DNA of 64,000 bases from Hydrangea macrophylla (lineage: Eukaryota; Streptophyta; Magnoliopsida; Cornales; Hydrangeaceae), in contig CM066983.1 in NCBI GenBank assembly GCA_033977485.1, forward strand, positions 62,925,010-62,989,009, read 5' to 3'. Shown here piece by piece: positions 55,844-64,000 of this stretch (positions within the stretch are counted from its first letter, which is position 1; each line of letters opens with the position of its first letter). The translations under genes were made by a program, and so were the position numbers. Under the pieces are notes generated by a model. The model was not told the origin of the DNA. It made no database searches and was given only the letters and a program-made list of their open reading frames with translations.

Positions 55844-57133
55844 ATGAATTCTGCCACCTTATGGCACAAGCGATTAGGCCATATCTCTAAACAGAGAATT
55901 GAGAAACTTGTGCGTGAAGGAATTCTTGGCCCCTTAGATTTGGCAGACTTTCAAGTCTGCATTGAGTGCATTAAGGGGAAACAGACAAACATAAAGAAAT
56001 TAGGTGCCAACAGGTGTACAGATGTCTTAGAACTCATTCACACTGATATATGTGGTCCATTCCCTACAGCCTCTTGGAATGGACAATAATATTTCATTAC
56101 TTTCATAGACGACTACTCAAGATATGGGTACCTATATTTAATACATGAGAAGTCACAGTCCCTGGATGTTTTCAAGTCATTTAAAGTCGAAGTTGAACTT
56201 CAGCTTGGCAAGAAAATTAAGGCTGTCAAATCTGACCGTGGTGGTGAGTACTATGGTAGATATGACGAATCAGGTGAACAACGTCCAGGATCCTTTGCTA
56301 AATTCCTAGAGGAATGCGGTATCGTCCCTTAATACACAATGCCAGGCAAACCTAGCATGAATGGTGTAGCTGAGAGGCGAAACAAAACGCTTAAAGACAT
56401 GGTAAGAAGTATGATCAGTCATTCTTCTTTACCAGAATCACTCTGGGGAGAAGCTCTGAAGACTGCAGCATACATACTCAACAGGCTACCAAGTAAAGTA
56501 GTAACCAAAACCCCTTATGAATTATGGACTGGAAAGAAGCCTAGCATTAGGTATTTACATATTTGGGGTTGTCCAGCTGAGGTACGGCCTTATAGGCCAC
56601 ATGAAAAGAAATTGGACTCAAGAATAGTCAGTTGCTACTTTATTGGATACACTGAACGCTCTCGAGGCTTTAAGTTTTATGATCCCACTGCTAGGACATT
56701 TTTTGAAATGGGAAATGCAAGATTTCTTGAGGAAGTTGAGTTTGTGGGGGGAGATAAGGTTAGAGACATTGATTTTGAAGAGGAATTTATTCCTCGTCAT
56801 GTTGCTATTGACAATGTTCAGGTTCATATTCCTAAAATTGTTCAAGATGCACATCCAGATATTCAAGACAATGTACAAGAGCTCCCCGTGCAAAATGAAG
56901 AAATTATACCTGAAGTGCAAACTCAACAACCTCAAGAGGAGATGCCATTAAGAAGATCCACTAGGGAAAGGAGAAATGCAATTTCGGATGATTATATTGT
57001 ATTCTTCCAAGAACATGAGTTTGACATAGGGATAGTGGAAGATGATCAATCAACTTTCACCAAGGCAAACAAAGTTCCATCAATGGTCTCAAGCAGGCTT
57101 CCCGTCAATGGTATCACAAGTTCCATCAAGTAA
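55844..57133 (+). pseudogene. Element F GAG-pre-integrase and integrase (two stops)
   Basis: LWHKRLGHISKQRIEKL plus CIECIKGKQT form the zinc-binding HHCC. The DDE core has Asp in HTDICGPF, Asp in KSDRGGEY and Glu in [11 protein letters not shown], all present. TAA at 56087-56089 and TAA at 56330-56332 interrupt it; both are one base from CAA. The C-terminus continues through [12 protein letters not shown] and [15 protein letters not shown] to a TAA at 57131. The last ~20 residues are out-of-frame RT sequence after a deletion. Confidence 0.85.
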
Positions 57134-57750
57134 TCACCTCGTATGGTTTTGAGACGAATATGGTTGATGACTGTGTATATCACAAGTTCAATGGGAGTAT
57201 TGGGTAGATATTTGGGTAACCCACAAATGGATCATTGGAAAGCAGTCAAACGGGTTATGCGGTATTTACAGAGAACAAAGGACTACATGCTCACGTATCG
57301 GAGATCAGATCTTTTGGAGATCGTCGGGTATTCTGATTCCGATTTTGTTGGATGCCAAGACAGTAAGCGATCCATGTCAGGCTATGTTTATATGCTGGCT
57401 GGAGGAGCTATATCTTGGAAGAGTGCTAAGCAGACACTCATAGCTTCTTCAACCATGGCTGCGGAGTTCATAGCCTGTTATGAGGGATCCACTCATGGGA
57501 TATGGTTGCGAAACTTTGTCACTGGACTGCGTTTGGTAGATGGAATTTAAAGGCCATTAAAGATATATTGTGACAATAAGAGTTTCTGGTTATTAAGGAA
57601 AGAGTTTAGAGTGGTCAAATTTCGATAGAACATATAGGGACAAACTCCATAATTGCAGATCCGCTGACCAAAGGATTACCTCCTAAGGTCTTTCACGAGC
57701 ACACTGCTCATATGGGTGTTAGGTTGTCTGACGATACTTTGTTTTAGTGG
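57075..57750 (+). pseudogene. Element F RT remnant and RNase H
   Basis: In a different frame from integrase, about 57090-57190 reads [33 protein letters not shown], a late RT block. It then jumps near 57195 to RYLGNPQMDHWKAVKRVMRYLQRTKDYML, skipping the YVDD catalytic region and the thumb. RNase H follows (GYSDSDFVGCQDSKRSMSGYVYMLAGGAISWKS). The frame from 57143 ends at TAA 57550; decayed RNase H homology continues to about 57745. Confidence 0.85.
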
Positions 57751-58156
57751 GAGTTAACTTTGGATGTTCTATTTTTGACATTTATGAGGTTTTATTTTCT
57801 GCAGAATAAATTTGATGGTTTATGGTTTATCTCTGAATCTAATTATGCGGTTTTGCATTATTTTGGATTGATCTCACTAAAGACTAAAGTAGGACCAGTT
57901 GGAAATAGGCATGTTTGAGATCACATTGCATGTAATTTCCATGCTACTCATCCATACTTGATCTATGTCGTTGAATGTGTTGGTATGGTGACCATTGAAG
58001 GTCTAGTTACGATTTTGTGTGACGAAAGCCGCCTTGATCCCATATTAATATAGGAAATGGACCAGATTGAAACTAAAGTGAAGTCCAAAGATAAATAGCA
58101 CAGGTGCTTGTCTAAGGAACATGTAATATAATTGTTTCAGGAATCGTATGTAGCCC

Positions 58157-58167
58157 AAGTGGGAGAT
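58157..58167 (+). promoter_or_regulatory. polypurine tract of element F
   Basis: AAGTGGGAGAT directly before the 3' LTR, the usual copia form. Confidence 0.8.
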
Positions 58168-58640
58168 TGTTAGGAAATTATATTTCCTAATAAGAGTGGG
58201 CAACATATTAATATCAATTATATTATAAGGCTATTAATTAAATGGGCTTATATTATGTGGTCTAATTGTAGGAAGCCCATGGACTTCTACTGAGTATGGG
58301 TTTAATGAGTGGATACCAAATACTGATCCTGTTAGGAATAATGGGAACCCTAACATATCGGTATATAAAGACTTATAGGTTATGGTCCCCAATATGTCAA
58401 ATCATTATACTACTTCCTCCTCCATCCCATCAAGAGAAGGAACCCATTACATATCTAAGGAGATTTGACTGAGGAAGACATAACTGATCATCATCGTTTT
58501 CCTAAGGTTTGCTAATTGCTACAATGGATACAGGTATGTATTCCAATATATTATACCCTTAATAATCCAACATGATTTGATCCTAGGGCTGTGGTTTTAC
58601 TACTCTAGGGTTCTACAGTTTTAATAGATCAGATCCAACA
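58168..58640 (+). mobile_element. 3' LTR of element F (473 bp)
   Basis: Same length as the 5' LTR; four base differences (A/G, A/G, G/T, G/A). Confidence 0.95.
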
Positions 58641-59563
58641 CCTTTGTCAATTTGTAGTAGTAAAATATTTCTATTTGAAATTTAGATTTAATATTTTTAA
58701 TCTAGTAGTACTTGTAGTTGTCCCCTAAAATAGTTTGAAATCTCAAATTTTCAGTTTTTATAGCAATATTTCCATTCACTAGAAGACAAAATTTGCAAGT
58801 AAGTGCCAGATTTCTTTATCACGTAGTTGCTATAATCACCTACCAAAGCCCCAAGCACACCATACCCATATCTCATTCCCAAATTAGATTAGGATTTGGT
58901 TTGGCCTTGCTTGTGTTCTTGGAGTTCAACCACTGTGACCCCACAAGAAGTCAAAGTTAAAGGTTTAGTATTTTATTTTTGGTTCAGTATTTCCATTTAT
59001 TTATGTTTTATTAGCCTAGTTGTACTAAACTTTGTTATTTTGCAGATTCCACAAATTCAACCCCAACTCATGTTAAGTGAAGAAAAAAATATAATAATAT
59101 TATATTTTACCCTTACCTTGGTTTTATAACTTTAATTTTAATTGGACGGTGATTGTGTGTAGCTATTTAATTTATCATTAAATTTTATTTAGAGTACAGT
59201 TTCAATTCCAAAACGGTAGGCTAAAACTTTAATTCGGAATATGCAATAAAAACTTAGAAACCACAGCTTCTGTGCACCAATCTTAAATGGGCAAATTTAT
59301 TTGGATGGGTTGTTTTTCCATTTATGGCCAAAAATATCTATGTATCTATAGTTTATGACCATTTAACATGTTTATAGACTATGGCTATATTGGACGTCAA
59401 AAGATTACATATTTGAAATAAAAATCTAATTATGTGGATTGTCAAACTATGCCTTTTGTCATAAAAAAAAACACCTAGTATACTCAAACAATTTATTTGA
59501 CAAAGTTTATATTTCAAATATGTGCATATATATATATATATATATTTCTATCTATTAATGTAC

Positions 59564-59660
59564 AGGCAATTGTGTAGTAGCAGAGTGGTGGGGGCTGTGC
59601 GTCGAATAACCCACGTCCGCGGCGGGTTACGGTTCGAACTTCGCTACTGTCCAATTGCCT
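59564..59660 (+). repeat. tRNA-like / SINE-like segment inside the G LTR
   Basis: An A-box-like TAGCAGAGTGGTGG (59578) and a B-box GGTTCGAACTTC (59631) are about 50 bp apart, inside inverted arms AGGCAATTG..TAGTAGC (59564-59581) and GCTACT..CAATTGCCT (59643-59660). The T-arm does not pair well, so a working tRNA is unlikely. Best guess is a degraded tRNA-derived SINE head or captured tRNA. Confidence 0.35.
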
Positions 59661-60255
59661 CTTTATTTTTCTTTAAATCAAACGACGTCGTTTCATATCA
59701 AACCTGACACTAACTAGTGTAAGTTTATTTTCAAATAAAGATCAAATCCTTTACAAATGCACAAAAGTTGTGTGATCTAGTGTTGGTTTGCATAATCCCA
59801 ATTCCTTTAAATCATTTCATCCAAATTAATTAATATTCACTGCTTTTAGATAACTTAGATTAAATTTTTGTATTATTTCTATCTTTCGCTATAATAAAAT
59901 CTACAAAGTCCATTTCACGTAAATTTAGCTTTTATTTCTTTTTCTTACTTTTCTTACTAGTATCTTAGTTAATTTATTTTGCACTGTTAAAATCTTTATT
60001 GTAAACTGTTAGCAAAAAAATAGCTTTTAATTAAAGTTTTTCTGCAAAAAATATAAAAGCTAGTAGTTTAGTAAAAACCTAAAAAATCCATCATCTTTTA
60101 TTTTCTTTTTAGGGACAAAATAGTTACTGCCTATTTTTATATAATTATTTTCCGTTCCCTGTGGATTCGACCTGGTCTTCCAGAACTTTATTACTTGTAC
60201 GATCACCTACACTTGGGTGTTGATAACAAAACACGTCAATAGGACGTCAAGTTTT

Positions 60256-60273
60256 TGGCGCCGTTGCCGGAGA
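60256..60273 (+). promoter_or_regulatory. primer binding site, element G (tRNA-Asp)
   Basis: TGGCGCCGTTGCCGGAGA, one base different from the D site, six bases after the LTR end. Confidence 0.9.
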
Positions 60274-60648
60274 ACGGTTAAAAAATTAAAATTAAAAACA
60301 TAAAGTTAGATTTAAAACTATTTCTCCCACTATATATATACTTATTCTACCTTATAAATAATCTAGTTTTTTTTTTAAGAAAAAACTGTATATAAAAAAA
60401 AAATTTAAAAAAACTATATATAATTTTTCCTTGTGAAATATATATAAATACATATTTATAAGTATGTACTTGTGCATCTTCTATATAAAAAAAAATAAAA
60501 AGACGTATATATATATATATATGAATTTTTCTTCTATAAAAAAATAAAAAATAAAAAAATAAAAAAAGAGGTTTTTTTTTTTACTTAGCTATAAATAAAA
60601 AAATAATAATAATTATGCTTTTATCACTTAGTTTTTCTTTTACTTCAT
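60274..60648 (+). other. A/T-rich leader of element G
   Basis: Short poly-A, poly-T and TATATA runs; no gene. This is the expected untranslated leader before gag. Confidence 0.6.
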
Positions 60649-61700
60649 ATGTCCTTAGATACTACTGAAGCTTTATATTAAGTACCACATAATTCTAATA
60701 TTTCTAGTGGTTCATCTAACATATAGTTTCCTAGAATCAAGACTGAAATTGAAGGCATAGAAGGAATAGCTGATGATACTCATAGTGAACATAGGGAAAA
60801 TATACCACAACTTGAACATAAACAATTTTTCTTTACGTGTTCTATTTACCCCAACACAACACATCACTCCTTCTTGCATCACTCTACCTAGATATACTGG
60901 AAACATTAATTTTAGACATAACATGTTCCTATCCTTACCAACTTACCACATAAATAAGAAAGAACGTGTTTATTTACATATTCGTGAATTTGAAGAAGTT
61001 TGTAGTACGTTCTCTGATCAAAGCTGTCCTATTGAAAAAATTAGTCTTAAGCTTTTTTCTTTTTCTTTAAAAGATAAAGCTAAAGCTTGGCTTTTATCCT
61101 TCCGTCCTGGATCTATAACTTCATGGCATGATATGAATGAAGCCTTTCTAAAAAAAATTTATCCAAAAAATTTAACTGATAGCATGATGCGTCAAATTGA
61201 ACTTTTTACTCAAAAAGAAAATGAACCATTCCCTGAAGTTTGGGAATGTTTTAAAGATCTCCTACAATCTTGTCCACATCATGGATTTGAAAAATGGCGT
61301 CTAATTAATTTCTTTTATGAATGAATAGAACCAAAATCAAAGAAATTAGTTGACACTATATGTCAAGGAGAATTTTTGAGTAAAATTGCCAAAGAGGCTG
61401 AATCATACTTTGATTGGCTTGCAGAAAAATGCTTCCCAGTGGGAAACAGAAGAAATCGGTAGGACGAAAAAGCTACAAGTTTATACCAATTACAATCAGA
61501 AGATGAATTAACACTGAAATATGAAGAATTAGCATGTAAAGTGGAAGCTATAATAGTAGAAAAAAAAATAATCCACCTAAGAAGAAAAGAGACCTTTGTG
61601 ATAAGTGTCAAACGTTAGGACATCCTACGACTGAATGTCCTAATAGTTCAAACTTTAAAAAAATTTCTCTAGTAGAGATAAATACTGTGAATAATTATAG
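60649..61700 (+). pseudogene. Element G gag with zinc knuckle (broken)
   Basis: ATG 60649 gives MSLDTTEALY and quickly meets TAA and TAG; after a shift near 60830 the frame matches element D's gag: VYLHIREFEEVCSTF, SLKDKAKAWLLSFRPGSITSWHDMNEAFLKK, FPEVWECFKDLLQSCPHHGFEKW. TGA at 61322, a further stop at 61459 and a shift near 61565 follow, then the knuckle CDKCQTLGHPTTEC at 61596-61637. Confidence 0.8.
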
Positions 61701-62589
61701 GGGTCCCCAAAACTCCTATGGTAATTCATACCAGTCTAATTGGAGGAGTCCTCCAAATCATATGTATACCAAAGAAGGATTTTTACAATTTTAACCTCAA
61801 TGGTATAGTCCTCAAAATAATTAGTCGTATTTACCTCCTCCACCTCAATTTCAACAAACACAAAATACATATCCTAATACACAGCAAAATTCTAATGTTT
61901 ATGTGCCTCTGTACAAGAAAGTACAAGAGGAACCTTTACAGTCTATGATGCAACAATTAATACAAATCATGGGAAAACAACAAACATTTGTGGATAGGAT
62001 TAATAATCAACACGATTCTAAAGGAAAAGGCATTTTTCCTAAACAACCACAACCTAATCCAAGGGGACAACCACAAGGTGATCCCTCAACTTCTGAGAAT
62101 AGTCAACACGAACAACTAAAAGCTATAACTGTACTAAGAAGTGGTAAGGTTGCTGGACAAGAAATTTCACCTTCTTTAGAAGAAATTGAGCATACAAATA
62201 AGGATGATAATATGATAGAAATTGAGGAAGAAATAGATGAAGATAAAATTGCTAATGAAGTTGAAGTTGAAACCTTTGTAAAACAACAAATTTCTCAAGA
62301 AAATGAAAATCTGATTTACCAATGGAAAAAGAGAAAGAGGAAACTCTTGAATATTCTCCTCAAATTCCTTCTCCACAACGTTTAAGAAAACACCAAAATA
62401 CTAAGATTCAGGAATATTTAGAATTATTTAAACAAGTGCATATTAATATTCCTCTCTTAGATGCGATTAATCAAGTACCTGCTAATGCAAAATTTTCAAA
62501 AGATTTATGTACTATCAAACGTAAACAAAATGTAAGAAAGGATGCGTATTCCGCTGACTTTGTTGAAGAAATTAATTCCATCGTACAAC
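61701..62589 (+). pseudogene. Element G gag-protease linker
   Basis: Gln/Asn/Pro-rich sequence with stops near 61793 and 61822, then from 61903 MPLYKKVQEEPLQSMMQQLIQIMGKQQTF, an acidic stretch, and after a shift near 62330 EYLELFKQVHINIPLLDAINQVPANAKFSKDLCTIKR, matching the same block of element D before protease. Confidence 0.75.
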
Positions 62590-63290
62590 ATAATTTACCA
62601 ATAAATTTAAAGACCTAGGTATACCAACAATATCGTGTATCATTAGAAATCACACACTCCTTGACTTAGGAACTTGTGTAAACTTGCTTCCTTATTCTGT
62701 TTATCAACAGCTTGGATTAGGTGAGTTAAAGCTTACTCGCATGGTATTACAAATTGCTGATAGATCTACAAAATCGCGAGGAATTTGGAAGATGTTCTCG
62801 TCAAAGTTGACAAATTTAGTTTCCCAGTAGATTTTGTCATCCTTGATACAGAACCAGTATTAGATGCTAATGTGCAAATACTAGTCATTTTTGGAAGGCC
62901 CTTCTTGGCTACCATTGATGCCACTATTTGAATCCATAGTGGTATGATGACTGTAGTATTTGGAAATATGACTTTAAATATTAAAGTTTTTTCTAATCCA
63001 CAATATCAAGAAGAAGATGAGAATATTGAAGAAGTTCATGCTATTGAATCTCTATCACGAGAATATTTTAACTTAACTTATTATAATGATTCAGTAGAAT
63101 CTGTTATTAATAACTCTATTCAGAAACTAGATAATAATAATCTGCAAGAACACATTAGAAGTCAAGTATGTTTTAATGAAGATTCAACAAAAGAACTAAT
63201 TCAAGAAGCAATGTGGACCACACATTTTGAACATTTACCACCAAAAACTACATTAACACTTCCATCTAATTTACAAACTCCATAGTTAGA
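62590..63290 (+). pseudogene. Element G protease (broken, altered active site)
   Basis: HTLLDLGTCVNLLPYSVYQQLGLGELK corresponds to element D's ALLDLGASVNLLPYSVY; the D-L-G-A motif is D-L-G-T here. Shifts near 62620 and 62780, and stops including TGA at 62929, break it before MTVVFGNMTLNIKVF (62944-63285 frame). The protease would mature gag-pol. Confidence 0.75.
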
Positions 63291-64000
63291 ATTAAAAGAA
63301 CTCCCTAAAGAGCTTACATATGCTTTCCTTGATAGTAATAATACTTATCCCGAAATAATATCTTCTCTAGCTTCTAGACTCTAGTCAAGAAAATAAACTC
63401 ATTAGTATGCTTCAAAAGCATAAAAGTGCAATTGGTTAGAGTATAGCAGATTTAAAAGGAATAAGCCCTTCAATATGCACCACAATATATATCTTGAAGA
63501 TAATGCTAAAACCTCAAGAGAAATGCAAAGAAGACTTAATCCTATTATGCAGGAAGTAGTCAAGAAGGAAGTTCTCAAACTACTCGATATGAGCATTATA
63601 TATTCAATTTCCGACAGTAAATGGGTAAGTCTAACACAAGTTATGCCGAAGAAAGCAGGAATTACAGTTGTTCCGAATTCAAAGGGAGATTTAATTCTCA
63701 CTCGTGTCACTACTAAATGGTGTGTATGCATAGACTACAGAAAACTCAATGTTGTAACCCGCAAGGATAACTTTCCTTTACCTTTTATGGATCAAATGTT
63801 AGAAAAAATAGTGGGCCATAAGTATTATTGTTTTCTAGATGGTTATAGTGATTACAATCAAATAGAGATTGCACCAGAAGATCAAGAAAAAACTTCTTTT
63901 ACATGTCCATTTGGAACTTTCGCCTATCGCCGGATGCCCTTTGGCCTTTTGCAACGCACCTGTGACTTTTCCAAGATGTATGATAAGTATTTTCAGTGAT
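63291..64000 (+). pseudogene. Element G reverse transcriptase, N-terminal half (runs off window)
   Basis: LKELPKELTYAFL, then from 63475 [117 protein letters not shown]. An extra base near 63945 shifts the frame just before the CNAPVTF block. The catalytic MDD region lies beyond 64000. Confidence 0.8.

Larger units (their letters stand above)
53086..58640 (+). mobile_element. Element F: young Ty1/copia element, RT-deleted, inserted in G's LTR
   Basis: Both LTRs are 473 bp, TGTTAGGAAATT to AGATCCAACA, with a perfect 5-bp duplication CCTTT (53081-53085 and 58641-58645). I count four substitutions and no indels between LTRs. Gene order gag, protease, integrase, (RT), RNase H is copia. Two large deletions remove most of RT including the catalytic YVDD region, and gag and integrase carry a frameshift and stops. 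Confidence 0.95.
52198..60249 (+). mobile_element. 5' LTR of element G (about 2.49 kb net), split by F
   Basis: Left part 52198-53085 and right part 58646-60249. The left part holds microsatellites and a TATA box at 52799; the right part ends CCTGTGGATTCGACCTGG...GGACGTCA like the D LTR. It is about 850 bp longer than the LTRs of A and D. No CRRTCGAYYG array was seen in it. Confidence 0.7.
52198..64000 (+). mobile_element. Element G: Athila-type Ty3/gypsy, 5' part (runs off window)
   Basis: The 5' LTR (52198-60249, interrupted by copia element F), tRNA-Asp primer site, gag, zinc knuckle, protease and RT are in order on the plus strand. Gag and RT match element D block by block. Every domain has stops or shifts. 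The left edge is inferred from TGACAAACAC facing the LTR end GGACGTCA and from similarity of the first 150 bp to element A's LTR (TCTAGTTTTACCTGCA segment). Confidence 0.75.

Noticed and set aside
59575..59645. Functional tRNA gene
   Set aside because: A- and B-box-like motifs are present but the T-arm and D-arm do not pair properly; kept only as a tRNA-like repeat.

Overview
This is nuclear DNA of a flowering plant, most likely a dicot. There are no bacterial-type genes. The sequence is AT-rich, full of CT/TA/poly-A microsatellites, and almost all recognisable coding sequence is decayed LTR-retrotransposon gag-pol. The only host-gene homology seen is a short fragment of a TMK-type leucine-rich-repeat receptor kinase (18054-18292), and it sits inside a transposon. 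The setting looks like a gene-poor, heterochromatic repeat island. No functional single-copy host gene could be supported. The species cannot be named from the sequence.

Layout. 1-6659: 3' part of an Athila-type Ty3/gypsy element (A; pol tail, small ORF, env-like ORF with one stop, long UTR, 3' LTR). 6702-16572: a Tekay/Del-like chromovirus (B) with both LTRs, its polyprotein broken by one frameshift and four stops. 16573-17017: GC-rich remnant of a DNA element. 17342-36822: a Mutator-like, Pack-MULE-type element with ~155 bp terminal inverted repeats and a 9-bp target duplication, carrying the TMK fragment. It was split by a second chromovirus (C, 18293-36647), whose gag was in turn split by a minus-strand Athila-type element (D, 21613-29355) that has no integrase. 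37430-37611: foldback MITE. 38812-39963 and 40287-41329: two non-autonomous hAT elements with perfect 8-bp duplications. 41338-44790: low-complexity repeats and minisatellites. 44795-49567: a solo LTR hit by a 416-bp hAT-like element and by another solo LTR (H, 46431-48596). 50387-52197: end of a third chromovirus (E). 52198-64000: Athila-type element G running out of the window, whose 5' LTR is interrupted by a young Ty1/copia element (F, 53086-58640).

How the parts relate. The window is a set of nested insertions whose order can be read: MULE before C before D; E before G before F; minisatellite before outer solo LTR before inner solo LTR. Every polyprotein seen is broken, so none of these copies is autonomous. 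F has nearly identical LTRs (4 differences in 473 bp) but lacks the reverse-transcriptase core.

The least expected signal is a set of phased short-palindrome arrays. The LTRs of A, D and H, and the 3' internal region of A, carry clusters of 10-12 bp perfect palindromes spaced mostly 19-25 bp apart. The palindrome differs by family but all three fit one consensus, CRRTCGAYYG. In A and D the arrays occupy matching places, one just upstream of the TATA box and one about 400 bp downstream. I know of no described function for these arrays.
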